Assembly: GCF_023806125.1 (NCBI RefSeq)
Contig: NZ_JAMSKT010000001.1
Coordinates: forward strand, 1-64,000
Source of the DNA: Clostridium caldaquaticum
Lineage (GTDB): Bacteria; Bacillota; Clostridia; Clostridiales; Clostridiaceae
Direction: 5' to 3'
DNA length: 64,000 nucleotides
A program made the translations under genes and the position numbers. Below are positions 28,024 to 39,743 of this stretch, piece after piece; the first letter of the stretch is position 1, and each line of letters starts with the position of its first letter. The notes below the pieces were generated by a model. It saw only the letters and a program-made list of their open reading frames with translations. It was not told where the DNA came from and ran no database searches.

Positions 28024-28839
28024 CTATTTATATGCCTTTACATGAGCACCTGCATAAGCACCGTCTAATAAGTCGGAATTAATTTGATTATAAATATCTT
28101 CTAAATTCTTTTGCTTGGCTATATCCTGAATAATTTCCTTTGTATATAAATTTATTGGGGTAATCTCTACTTCCTTAAAGCCAACTTTCCTGAGTATATC
28201 TTCATATAATTTTATATCTAATGCTCCTGCAATGCATCCTACCCACATTTCTACACTTTGTTTTATATCTTCAGTCACTTCTTTTAATTGCACAATATCT
28301 GCTATAGCAAGCCTTCCACCTTGTTTTAAAACCCTGTAGGCCTCTTTTAAAGCCACTTCTTTATCTTCGCATAAGTTTATTACGCAATTTGAAGTAATAA
28401 CATCTACTGTTTCATCATCAAGAGGAATATCCTCAATATAACCCTTTAAAAACTCTACATTATTTACCCCCATTTTTTCTTTGTTCTTATTGGCTAGTTC
28501 AAGCATTTCATCTGTCATATCAAGACCATATACTTTTCCTTCTTCACCTACATACTTAGAAGATATAAATGCATCAATTCCTCCACCACTGCCTAAGTCT
28601 AATACTATTTCACCTTTTTTTAAAGCTGCTAAAACTACAGGGTTAGCACAACCTAAAGATGCATTTACAGCATCTTCAGGTAACCCCTCAAGATATTCCT
28701 TTGTATAAATATTTGCGTTATCACTTATATTTCCGCAACAAGCATTGCCACAGCCACAAGATGCCTTCAAATTACTGCTTACTTTCTTAGCAATACCGCC
28801 ATAATAAGATTTAATTTTACCTTTAATATTGTTATCCAT
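28024..28839 (-). CDS. arsM: Arsenite S-adenosylmethionine methyltransferase
   Basis: A 271-residue class I methyltransferase. VLDLGSGGGIDAF is the SAM site. The three cysteines that bind As(III) in characterised ArsM proteins appear here as Cys64 (SLGCANP), Cys152 (TSNCVINL) and Cys202 (WVGCIAGAL). A further N-terminal cluster ASCGCGNACCG (Cys28, 30, 34, 35) may help capture arsenic. It would convert As(III) to methylated arsenicals. It lies 17 bases after a Cys-rich MarR regulator gene and before a TSUP exporter gene. Confidence 0.93.
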   Translation of the reverse strand: MDNNIKGKIKSYYGGIAKKVSSNLKASCGCGNACCGNISDNANIYTKEYLEGLPEDAVNASLGCANPVVLAALKKGEIVLDLGSGGGIDAFISSKYVGEEGKVYGLDMTDEMLELANKNKEKMGVNNVEFLKGYIEDIPLDDETVDVITSNCVINLCEDKEVALKEAYRVLKQGGRLAIADIVQLKEVTEDIKQSVEMWVGCIAGALDIKLYEDILRKVGFKEVEITPINLYTKEIIQDIAKQKNLEDIYNQINSDLLDGAYAGAHVKAYK

Positions 28840-28856
28840 AATTTATACCCCTTTCA

Positions 28857-29297
28857 TTAACAACATTTATTTTGCTTTGCAGCATTAATTATTAACTGCA
28901 AACTTTCTAATACCTGCTCTCTCTTTTCTTCTGGAATAGATAAAAATATCCTTTGATAGTATTGATCCAAGCTCCTTTCAATATTATCAAATATTCTTAA
29001 TCCTTCATCTGTTAACTTAATTGAAACATACCTTCTATCTTCAGGATGTATTTCTCTAATGGCTAAGCCTGAGTCCACTAATTTATTAATCGTCCTGCTC
29101 ATAGTACTTTTATCTAGCGCTAATAGTTCAGCAAGTTCATTTAGAGATACATCCTTTGCTCTTCCTATTTGAACAATAGCATTACATTGAGATACTGTTG
29201 TTCCGCAGCACGTGGCTTCACTTTCCTCTACTATACCTAAGTTTCTAACAAGAACTCTTATTAGTTCTCTTAAATAGTAACTTTGTTTATTATTCAT
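28857..29297 (-). CDS. MarR-family regulator with cysteine pairs
   Basis: A 146-residue winged-helix regulator. SLNELAELLALDKSTMSRTINKLVDSGLA is the DNA-binding part and HPEDRRYVSIKLTDEG the wing. It has vicinal cysteines at 30-31 (ATCCGTT) with another at 38, and again at the extreme C-terminus (145-146). Such placement suggests a thiol-based sensor of As(III) or oxidants, an inference from the operon. It is followed by arsM and TSUP. The promoter and a palindromic operator lie just upstream. Confidence 0.9.
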   Translation of the reverse strand: MNNKQSYYLRELIRVLVRNLGIVEESEATCCGTTVSQCNAIVQIGRAKDVSLNELAELLALDKSTMSRTINKLVDSGLAIREIHPEDRRYVSIKLTDEGLRIFDNIERSLDQYYQRIFLSIPEEKREQVLESLQLIINAAKQNKCC

Positions 29298-29315
29298 GTT
29301 TTCACCTCTATATTA

Positions 29316-29347
29316 ATTGTAACACAAAACAGTTGTATATTGCAACT
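29316..29347 (-). promoter_or_regulatory. Promoter and MarR operator of the marR-arsM-TSUP operon
   Basis: On the minus strand, TTGCAA (29340-29345) and TACAAT (29316-29321) are 18 bases apart. A 17-base near-perfect palindrome AGTTGTATATTGCAACT (29331-29347) covers the -35 box. Repressor binding there would block RNA polymerase, so autoregulation by the MarR protein is likely. Confidence 0.65.
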
Positions 29348-29397
29348 ATTTTTGTATAAATACTAAGTTTATCTCTTTTCCTTAGCCGTACCCAACT

Positions 29398-29460
29398 TAA
29401 AACTAAAATCATGGCTTTAATAAGGTTTTCTACCCTATTTTCACCATGATTTTTAACAAA
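29398..29460 (-). repeat. Dispersed hairpin repeat, family A, copy 2
   Basis: The stem AAAATCATGG with CCATGATTTT encloses TTTAATAAGG and ACCCTATTTT, which themselves can pair. It lies directly after the permease-ferredoxin gene and has a T-rich tail on the minus strand, so it probably acts as its terminator. It differs from copy 3 at only a few positions. Confidence 0.75.
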
Positions 29461-29475
29461 AATACAGTAAAAATA

Positions 29476-30195
29476 TTATTTAAAAACTATAGCTTTAACA
29501 GGACATTTATCGATTATCGCTTTCAATTCATTTATTTCCATATCATTAAGTGTAGACTCTTTCCATTTTGCTTTCTTATCCACTACCTTAAAATACTGAG
29601 GCATTAATTTTTCACACACTCCGCATCCTATGCAATACTTCCCATTAATATCCATACCAGTTACTTTTCTTAAACTTTGCTCTTCCTGAATAGAAATATC
29701 TTCTTTTTTTACAAATACAGTCATTAAATACGATATTATCAGTATTGATATTACTGTAAATATCCACCTTATCCCCATAAACTGCACACCTAGGAATTTT
29801 GCTTCATTAGCAAGCATTGGTACTTTTATTACTGCCCATGTACTTAATATAATAACTACGTTTGCGATGCTAGCACCTTTCTTTAAAAGCATTTTGCAGA
29901 CTGGGAATGCTGCATAAATAGGCCCTGCTGAAAAACTGCCCAATAAAAATGATAATATACTCCCTTTTATTCCCGCTTTCTCCCCAAATCCGTTTATAAT
30001 TACTTCTTTAGGAACCCATGCTTCAATAATTGATGTAAGTATAAAAATAACTGGCATAATTTCAAGCATTTCTATAATATAATACATGCTATTTTTCACT
30101 GATAAATAAGCCTTATTGGGCATTGCAATAAATAAAAAAATATATGCCAAAGATACTGCAGTCAGCAGTTTATTCTTTTTAATTACTTTTATCAT
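29476..30195 (-). CDS. C-terminal half of a split COG0701 permease fused to a ferredoxin domain
   Basis: A 239-residue protein. Residues 1-170 form about five membrane segments with one COG0701 half-domain (FLLGSFSAGPIYAAFPVCKMLL). Residues about 183-239 form a single 4Fe-4S ferredoxin-like domain: YCIGCGVCEKLMP and later DKCPVKAIV supply the four cysteines. A soluble Fe-S tail on a permease is unusual and suggests redox control or redox coupling of transport. The partner half is encoded one base upstream. The substrate is unknown. Confidence 0.82.
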   Translation of the reverse strand: MIKVIKKNKLLTAVSLAYIFLFIAMPNKAYLSVKNSMYYIIEMLEIMPVIFILTSIIEAWVPKEVIINGFGEKAGIKGSILSFLLGSFSAGPIYAAFPVCKMLLKKGASIANVVIILSTWAVIKVPMLANEAKFLGVQFMGIRWIFTVISILIISYLMTVFVKKEDISIQEEQSLRKVTGMDINGKYCIGCGVCEKLMPQYFKVVDKKAKWKESTLNDMEINELKAIIDKCPVKAIVFK

Positions 30196-30196
30196 T

Positions 30197-30679
30197 TTAC
30201 ATAATCACTCCCATCATCAGTGCTATTATAAGTGCAAATACAAAACTAAGAACATTACGGGCAGCAGCGAATTTCAAACCAAACTCCTGTTTTTCTAATG
30301 GAAATGTCACTATTCCAACCATCGTTAAAGTAGTTAAAAATGCAACGACAGGGACAATACTTGCGCCTGCATCTACCAAAGAACCTACCAGTGGAAATGC
30401 TACAAAGGCTGGAATTAATGTAATACTGCCTACAAAGGCAGAAATAACAGTGGAAATAAACAAACTAGATCCTCCCAAAGCATCCTTTATAAATTCAGGC
30501 GGTATGAACGTTAAAATCAATCCAATAAGAAATAAGATGCCTATAATCTCTCCAATCATATTTTTCATCATACCTTTTGCCATTTTCATAGAATTAAATG
30601 TCTTTTTCTTATTTTTAACAAGGGATGCAACAAACGCAGCCCCTGTTATACCCCATAATGATGCTGTGAAAATATCCAC
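30197..30679 (-). CDS. N-terminal half of a split COG0701 permease
   Basis: A 160-residue membrane protein with about four or five segments. The motif GSITLIPAFVAFPLVGSLVDAGASI matches one half of the duplicated COG0701 permease fold. Full-length relatives, such as the one at 23240-24256, carry both halves in one chain. The start is GTG at 30679 with AAGGAG nine bases upstream. It is six bases after the cupin gene. It probably forms a heterodimeric permease with the ferredoxin-tailed protein. Confidence 0.82.
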   Translation of the reverse strand: MDIFTASLWGITGAAFVASLVKNKKKTFNSMKMAKGMMKNMIGEIIGILFLIGLILTFIPPEFIKDALGGSSLFISTVISAFVGSITLIPAFVAFPLVGSLVDAGASIVPVVAFLTTLTMVGIVTFPLEKQEFGLKFAAARNVLSFVFALIIALMMGVIM

Positions 30680-30685
30680 CTTTTA

Positions 30686-31015
30686 TCACTCCTTATCCTG
30701 ATAGTTTTTTGGATTAGGTGATTTTATAACAAAAAATTCCAACACTTCTTCGTCGTGATTATGAACATTCATTTTTGTTTTATAGGGAATATTAATAATA
30801 TCTCCTTTGGTGTAATGATGTGCTTCTTGTTCATTTAACTGTAAAGTCATTTTCCCTCGTACAATTATCATATAAACGTTTGAATTAGAATAATGTTCAG
30901 GAAGACTTGTTCCTTTTACAAGAACCATATGATTCAGGTGGACATTTTCATCATCCACAATCCTTTCAATTATTTTATCATCTGTAATACTATATACATA
31001 TTTTTTCTCCAGCAT
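30686..31015 (-). CDS. Cupin-domain protein
   Basis: A 109-residue single-domain cupin. PEHYSNSNVYMIIVRGKMTLQL carries motif 1 and YTKGDIINIPYKTKMNVHNHD motif 2; His41 and the C-terminal histidines could bind a metal. It is the first gene of the split-permease operon, with AAAGGAGAG upstream. It may be a sensor or a small metal-dependent enzyme; no reaction can be assigned. Confidence 0.82.
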   Translation of the reverse strand: MLEKKYVYSITDDKIIERIVDDENVHLNHMVLVKGTSLPEHYSNSNVYMIIVRGKMTLQLNEQEAHHYTKGDIINIPYKTKMNVHNHDEEVLEFFVIKSPNPKNYQDKE

Positions 31016-31072
31016 AAAAACTCTCCTTTCATTATGTTTAAATCCATATTATAATAATTTACAGCAATATAC

Positions 31073-31088
31073 AGTTACCACGGTAACT
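31073..31088. promoter_or_regulatory. Inverted repeat in the cupin/Crp divergent promoter region
   Basis: AGTTACC and GGTAACT are perfect 7-bp arms with a 2-base spacer, 22 bases before the Crp/Fnr-type ATG. On the minus strand the site overlaps a possible -35 (TAACTG) set 18 bases from TATAAT, which would drive the cupin-permease operon. It is a likely binding site for the divergent Crp/Fnr regulator. Confidence 0.5.
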
Positions 31089-31110
31089 AATTTCAAAAAA
31101 GGTGGTATTT

Positions 31111-31788
31111 ATGAATATAAAAGATTATCTAAATATTTTAAGATTAACAGAGTTATTTGGTGGATTTTCTAATGAGGAACTGCTTAATCTTTTTAAAACG
31201 CATAATTATATTATCTCTAAATACAATAAAGGCAGTATTATTCATTTTGAAACCGAGAAATGCAATTACTGGGATATTATTTTGAAAGGTCAGGTATTTA
31301 TTCAAAAGATTGATGAAAAAGGAAATGTACTAACTATAACCGAATTTAAAGTTGGAGATAGCATAGGAGGCAATCTATTGTTTTCAAAGTATCCTTATTA
31401 TCCTATGAGTGTACTGGCAAAATGTGATACTGAAATTTTACATATTAATAAAGATTTTGTACTGCTGCTCTGTCAAATTAGCCAGGATTTTTTAATACAG
31501 TTTTTAACTTGCATATCAGACAAAACTGCTATTTTAACAAGCAAAATTAAATCCATCTCCATGAAATCTATAAGAGAATCTATTATTGAATTTTTGAATT
31601 ATGAATATTACACTCAAAAAAATAAAAAAATAAAACTTTATATTACAAAAAAGGAATTAGCCGAAAAGTTAGGTTTTCAAAGGACTTCTCTTTCCCGTGA
31701 ACTCAATAAAATGAAAAAAGATGGCCTCATTGATTATGACGCCAATTATATTACTATCTGTAACTTTGATATTATTCGTAAACCCTGA
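31111..31788 (+). CDS. Crp/Fnr-family transcriptional regulator
   Basis: A 225-residue regulator with an N-terminal cyclic-nucleotide-binding-like domain (about 15-130, including GDSIGGNLLFS) and a C-terminal helix-turn-helix (ITKKELAEKLGFQRTSLSRELNKM). It lacks the clustered N-terminal cysteines of true Fnr. I chose the ATG at 31111, preceded by AAAGGTGG; a GTG at 31102 lies within that site. It is divergent from the cupin/split-permease operon and probably controls it. Confidence 0.88.
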   Translation: MNIKDYLNILRLTELFGGFSNEELLNLFKTHNYIISKYNKGSIIHFETEKCNYWDIILKGQVFIQKIDEKGNVLTITEFKVGDSIGGNLLFSKYPYYPMSVLAKCDTEILHINKDFVLLLCQISQDFLIQFLTCISDKTAILTSKIKSISMKSIRESIIEFLNYEYYTQKNKKIKLYITKKELAEKLGFQRTSLSRELNKMKKDGLIDYDANYITICNFDIIRKP

Positions 31789-31855
31789 GCAAGATACGTA
31801 ACTAAAATAGCAAAAATGGAGCAGTCCATCTTCATTTTATATTAATTATTAAAAT

Positions 31856-31891
31856 AAAGGAGATTCAAAAATTAAATTTTGAGTCTCCTTT
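31856..31891. terminator. Bidirectional terminator between crp-like and GH1 genes
   Basis: A 15-bp stem, AAAGGAGATTCAAAA with TTTTGAGTCTCCTTT (one wobble pair), has a 6-base loop. It sits between convergent genes and can stop both transcripts. Confidence 0.8.
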
Positions 31892-31908
31892 ACAAGATAT
31901 ATAACTTT

Positions 31909-35198
<3,290 letters not shown>

Positions 35199-35237
35199 AG
35201 CTTTATTCTCCCATTTCTTTTATATAATATATTAATT

Positions 35238-35274
35238 TCGCTAGCGACTTTTTCTTTATCATGCCTTTATTATA
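35238..35274 (-). promoter_or_regulatory. Candidate bgl promoter and leader palindrome
   Basis: On the minus strand a TATAAT (35269-35274) has only a weak TTAAAT at the -35 position, which suits an activator-dependent promoter. About 22 bases downstream is a perfect 10-bp palindrome TCGCTAGCGA (35238-35247), GC-rich for this genome and a plausible regulator or CcpA-like site. It is not a good match to the cre consensus. Confidence 0.4.
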
Positions 35275-35365
35275 TAGTTGTAATCATTTAATTTAATCTT
35301 CTATTTTTATTGAAATTATTCTCTTATTTTAAGTTTTTAAATATTTTGTAAACTTTAAAAAGAAA

Positions 35366-35400
35366 AAAGATTAAAATTAGTATCACTAATTTTAATCTTT
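35366..35400 (-). terminator. Terminator of the AraC-GH39 gene
   Basis: A perfect 15-bp stem, AAAGATTAAAATTAG with its complement, has a 5-base loop, followed on the minus strand by a T run (35357-35368). It separates the AraC-GH39 gene from the PTS operon. Confidence 0.85.
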
Positions 35401-35429
35401 ATCTACACTACTTTTAGAATTACTTTTAT

Positions 35430-37814
35430 TTATGTATAATCAATTTCAAAATTAATCACTCTTACTTCATGGGGCAATAACTTAAAATTACAATTTAATG
35501 TATCTTTATTAGCATTAATATAATCAATCTCTAACTTTGGAATACTGATTCCTTTCAAATAAGATATTTCATCAGTTCTTAAATTATTTTCTGCATTTAA
35601 TTTTACCCATTGATTTAGAATACTTCCATGCTTTTCATTTAATATAAAACTTTTAACCCTATATCTTCCATTAGGGATATTGGTAATAGAAAAAAATAAA
35701 TTAAGTTCATTTTCATTCTCATAAATGTTTTCCAATTCATCTAAACTAATACTTTCCTCAGTATTTAATAAGTAAGAATTATTAAAATGTTTATAGTTAT
35801 AACATATCATGGTAAAAGAATTATTATTCTTTTTAGTTATAATATAACTATCTCCTTTTTGTACCATATTTTCATTTAGTTTTTCTAAAAAAGTGAATGC
35901 ATAAAATGATGGTTTTTTAATGCCATTTTTACTTATTAGCCCTGTCCCCCCCTGTAGTAATAAGTCTGTATCAAGATATTCTCCAGAAATATCAGAAGCC
36001 ATCCAATAACCTACCTTATCAACTTTATCCATACTATCTAATACATTTTTTATTATATATGTAGCTTTAGAACAGCTATCATTTGTATAGTTTCGATTGG
36101 ATACAGTTGAATTCCACTCGCTAATAATTAATTCCTCAAATAAATATCCTAAATCTCTAACATTTTCTTTTATACTCTTTAACTTGTTTAAAAAATAGTT
36201 TCTCTCACTAGATGCTTGCACTCCTTTTGCACCACTTTTTATAATCGTAGTGTATGGATATATGAAAATAGATATAAAGTCAGGTTTAGCTTTATATTTT
36301 TTCCATTCTCTAAAAAATTCCAAAGAACTTGATTTGGTGAAATTACCTCCTGGTCCGCCTACCTTAGCATTTGGTAGCACTTCCTTTATTTTATTATATA
36401 TTACTTCAAATATCTCAAAGTATATAATATTTTCATCTGATAAAGTACTACTGATATTTTCATTTCTAGAAACTTCAAAATACCACTTTTCAACTTCTTC
36501 CTTTCCATATTTATTAATACAATGAATAATAAATTTATGTATTAATCTATTCCATTCTTTTAAATTTCTATATTTAATAACCTCAGTCTTCAAACTAACA
36601 TTTTGTTCTGGATTTTTAGATATTTTCTTTGCTTTAGGCATTAAATCTATAAATGGTTTCATCCCGATATTTATAATAAAATCTAATATCTTATCTATTT
36701 TATAAAAGTTATATTCGTTCTCTTTATTCTCTATATTCATATCTTCATTAAAAATTCCCCAGAAACGTGCATATTCAAAATTTATTTCTTTTTTTAATAG
36801 TATAATATGTTCCTGTAATAAGGATTGTAGTATATCGTTTGCATATCCAATATTTATTATTTTATTATAATTTCTTTTTAATATTTTACTATTATTTATA
36901 TCAACTTTAATTTTTACTTCATTTGACGGTACCACAGTTATGCCTTGCTCAAGTTTCCTTTCACTTAAATACGCCTCTATCTCTTCTTTTACCTCAATAA
37001 AGTCCTTACTCTCTACTTTATTAACCTGTTTAAACTTCTTTCTATACTCATTTGGAGTCATTTTAAAAGTTTCTTTAAAACATTTATTAAAAAGAAAAGT
37101 TGTAGCAAACCCATTCTCTAATGCAATTCTTGTGATAGGTAAATCTGTGTTTATTATATCTTTGACTGCATAATTCAATCTTACACTATTTAAATATTCA
37201 GTAAAGGTTAAGCCTAATTGATCCTTTATAAATTTAGACAAGTATGGAACTGATAAAAATTCTTTATTTGCTAAATCATTTAATGTTATATGTTCTTTAT
37301 AATTGCTGTAAATATAGTTTATTATATTATTTAATCTATCAACATGCTTGGTTTTTTTGCTATTTTTTAGTATAGCATCATCACAAGTTATAAAACTTTC
37401 TACCAATTCGTTAATTAATTCAAACTGCAAACTTATCAATGTTAGCTTTTTACCATTCTTTATGAAGCAATCTAATATTCTATTTATACACTCTTTTAAT
37501 TTAGTATAATCTTTTTCAACATAAGCAACAGAATTGCAGTTAAATTTAACAGTTTTATATTCTATAATTTTGCATAATTCCATATAAGAAATATCAATAC
37601 AAATGAAAATAGCATCATTTATTGTTTTAAAACTACACTTGCTATTGTCGTTTATCACTAATACATCATCTTTTTTCATAGCGTACTCATTAGACTCTAT
37701 CTTAACATATACTTCACCTTTTATAATATATAGCAATCTAATATGATTATTAACATAATTTTCTATATCAGTTGATTTAAATATCTCTAATTTCATTATT
37801 ACTTCTTTAAACAT
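35430..37814 (-). CDS. AraC-family regulator fused to a GH39-like domain
   Basis: A 794-residue protein in three parts. Residues 1-140 are an AraC-type N-terminal sensor with KGEVYVKIESNEYAMKKDDVLV. Residues about 165-265 are two helix-turn-helix motifs, with SNYKEHITLNDLANKEFLS and the closing FKMTPNEYRKKF. Residues about 300-790 are a GH39 beta-xylosidase-like domain. Its likely acid/base Glu452 (SRNEN, in place of the usual NEP context) and nucleophile Glu566 (LIISEWNS) are kept. It may bind or even cleave its inducer. AAGGTGA precedes the ATG at 37814. Confidence 0.88.
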   Translation of the reverse strand: MFKEVIMKLEIFKSTDIENYVNNHIRLLYIIKGEVYVKIESNEYAMKKDDVLVINDNSKCSFKTINDAIFICIDISYMELCKIIEYKTVKFNCNSVAYVEKDYTKLKECINRILDCFIKNGKKLTLISLQFELINELVESFITCDDAILKNSKKTKHVDRLNNIINYIYSNYKEHITLNDLANKEFLSVPYLSKFIKDQLGLTFTEYLNSVRLNYAVKDIINTDLPITRIALENGFATTFLFNKCFKETFKMTPNEYRKKFKQVNKVESKDFIEVKEEIEAYLSERKLEQGITVVPSNEVKIKVDINNSKILKRNYNKIINIGYANDILQSLLQEHIILLKKEINFEYARFWGIFNEDMNIENKENEYNFYKIDKILDFIINIGMKPFIDLMPKAKKISKNPEQNVSLKTEVIKYRNLKEWNRLIHKFIIHCINKYGKEEVEKWYFEVSRNENISSTLSDENIIYFEIFEVIYNKIKEVLPNAKVGGPGGNFTKSSSLEFFREWKKYKAKPDFISIFIYPYTTIIKSGAKGVQASSERNYFLNKLKSIKENVRDLGYLFEELIISEWNSTVSNRNYTNDSCSKATYIIKNVLDSMDKVDKVGYWMASDISGEYLDTDLLLQGGTGLISKNGIKKPSFYAFTFLEKLNENMVQKGDSYIITKKNNNSFTMICYNYKHFNNSYLLNTEESISLDELENIYENENELNLFFSITNIPNGRYRVKSFILNEKHGSILNQWVKLNAENNLRTDEISYLKGISIPKLEIDYINANKDTLNCNFKLLPHEVRVINFEIDYT

Positions 37815-37897
37815 TATCTAACTTTCACCTTCTTTTAGTATCTTTACTATATTCCAGTTTATATGATATAGATAATCTTTGGGAAACCTCAGTCATT

Positions 37898-39022
37898 CTA
37901 TAAAAAGGCTTTATGTAACAAATCATCTTGAGCAATTAAATTCACTGCATTAATAATATTATCAAATAATGCTTGTACTTGTTCTTCTTTTGTATTCTTA
38001 CCTTTAAATATGTCAAATAACGGCTTCTTTAAAACTAATATCCTCCATGGATTATTAGGAACTTCAGTCATTAATTGAAATTCACCATGATTCATTTGTA
38101 ATCTTTTCTTCAATTGTTGAAATTCTTGGGAATTTAATACTCTATTTCTTTTTTCCATTACTTCTTTTTTATTAGGATAATAATCAGTTTCAACAAGTAC
38201 TACAAAGTCCGGCCCCTTATTTACATCCGTAGGCTTTATTTGATGATCATCTGTATCTAACAGAACTCCAGCAAAAATCCCTGGGTTCCATGGTGTAAAG
38301 AAGTCAATGCCCTTTCTTCCCCAACGGTATTTATTATACTTCTTTGAAAAATCCTTTGGATTAATATTCTTCAGACTAGGACATTCATTCTCCCAGTCCT
38401 TGCTTTCCAATTCATAAAAAAGAGCATCTAAGTTCTTCTCTAACGTCATCGCTGGAAAATATGCTAAAATATCTTCCATTTTTATTGGCTCAGAATATCC
38501 TAATCCTTGCTCTTTTAAGTAAGCAACAAGTTGTTTAATTAAGAATTCTTCCAAATTTCCAAATTTATAGGTATTTAATTCTAAAAATTCACAAATATCT
38601 CCCCAAGTTAATTTAATATCTGCATCCTGAGTATGCTGTAATCTAGTTGCTGTAATAAGTACAGTATAGAATTTACCGCTACCTAAAGTACTGCTATTAT
38701 TTTTATATTTCTCAATTTGATTATTACTTAATGAACTAAAAACTTTATGCTCACATATAAATCCATTTTCATTTACATTAATAACAAGATCAATTCTTCC
38801 ATTTTCAACCGTAACTTGAGTTCTAATATTTATTATTTCATCTCCATTAATTTCAAAAAATTTATTCTGTGACTTACCTAATAAAAATCTACAATACTCA
38901 TAACTTAGCCCTTCTATATTTAAAAGCATCCAAGCAAGTAATTGAGTTAAATAATCTTCTTTAGGATCTTTATTTTTACTTGGTATATAAGATTTAATAA
39001 AACTAAACATTGATGTATCCAT
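37898..39022 (-). CDS. PD-(D/E)XK nuclease-family protein
   Basis: A 374-residue protein resembling the PDDEXK_4 family. The nuclease core is near the N-terminus: RIDLVINVNENGFICEHKVF gives Asp78 and Glu91-x-Lys93, followed by NNQIEKYKN. The C-terminal two thirds are a family-specific region of unknown role. I used the ATG at 39022 because TGGAGG lies upstream at good spacing; the frame opens earlier at 39043 but includes that site. Such proteins are common in accessory and defence-related regions, but no partner gene is adjacent, so no system can be named. Confidence 0.78.
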   Translation of the reverse strand: MDTSMFSFIKSYIPSKNKDPKEDYLTQLLAWMLLNIEGLSYEYCRFLLGKSQNKFFEINGDEIINIRTQVTVENGRIDLVINVNENGFICEHKVFSSLSNNQIEKYKNNSSTLGSGKFYTVLITATRLQHTQDADIKLTWGDICEFLELNTYKFGNLEEFLIKQLVAYLKEQGLGYSEPIKMEDILAYFPAMTLEKNLDALFYELESKDWENECPSLKNINPKDFSKKYNKYRWGRKGIDFFTPWNPGIFAGVLLDTDDHQIKPTDVNKGPDFVVLVETDYYPNKKEVMEKRNRVLNSQEFQQLKKRLQMNHGEFQLMTEVPNNPWRILVLKKPLFDIFKGKNTKEEQVQALFDNIINAVNLIAQDDLLHKAFL

Positions 39023-39431
39023 TTTATTTATCCTCCACTTCATTGTTATTTTAATATTTCATAAGTATTTTTATTTATGCTAGAAACAAATAATAGCATC
39101 CTACCCTAGCCTTGCTACTATGCCCTTTTACCTTACTTTATCATAAAATAGCACCATAATAAAGTCGTATAAAAACAGCTTTATTTTCCCCATCATTCTT
39201 TCAATTTTATATCCATTTTTTCATAAAAAAGTTATACTGTTTAGTACAGAATTAAGAGTCAAAAAATTTCCGTATTCACTAACTATTTAACCTTTGATAA
39301 AATAAATCCAGTAGAGTAAGCTGTAAAGCCTTCTACTGGATTATTTTTAATCTTTTGTTCCATATTGCAAAGCACATACATCACATAAATTAAATACTTT
39401 TCAATAATTAAGCCATTTGTTTTATTGCTCT
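39023..39431. other. Intergenic region with hairpin family B, copy 2
   Basis: About 400 bases between the PD-(D/E)XK gene and the truncated MerR gene. It holds the family-B hairpin (39259-39351). A short minus-strand open stretch around 39130-39210 reads as a hydrophobic peptide, but has no good start and is not called. Confidence 0.4.
39259..39351. repeat. Dispersed hairpin repeat, family B, copy 2
   Basis: This shares the leader AAAAATTTCCG-ATTCACT and the loop AGTAAGCTGTAAAGCCT with copy 1 (27112-27206). The stem here reads AATCCAGTAGA with TCTACTGGATT; relative to copy 1 both arms changed so that pairing is kept. T-rich tails exist on both sides. Confidence 0.78.
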
Positions 39432-39743
39432 CTAAGCTCCATTATTATCAATGTCCAAAGAGTAATCTGTAAAATAAGTTTTTTCAAAATACTCCCTATA
39501 TGAGTCACTCAATATTTTTAAATTTTCAATAAATATATCGTAATATCCACTCTCTTGCTGAAACTTTAATAATAATTGCTGTATTTTCCAATCAGGTGAT
39601 TTTTTATATTCATCAATATCTTCATAACTGTAATTTCGGTAACCATTATCCTCTAACCTTGGATATATCAATCCCTGCTGTTCATAGTATTCAACTGCTT
39701 TTTTCGTCAGTTTACATTCTCTGCAAACATCTTTAATTAACAT
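39432..39743 (-). pseudogene. MerR regulator with a large in-frame internal deletion
   Basis: 103 residues. The first 45 or so (MLIKDVCRECKLTKKAVEYYEQQG) match the full-length MerR protein at 46500-47384. The sequence then jumps in frame to that protein's C-terminal region (EYKKSPDWKIQQLLLKFQQ). About 180 central residues, including half of the winged helix, are missing, so it probably cannot work as a regulator. The last residues (after REYFEK) also diverge. It is a decayed duplicate, although the reading frame is still open. Confidence 0.8.

Noticed and set aside
37898..39022. Restriction-modification or defence island around the PD-(D/E)XK gene
   Set aside because: No methyltransferase, helicase or other defence partner is adjacent; the neighbours are a sugar regulator and a MerR remnant.
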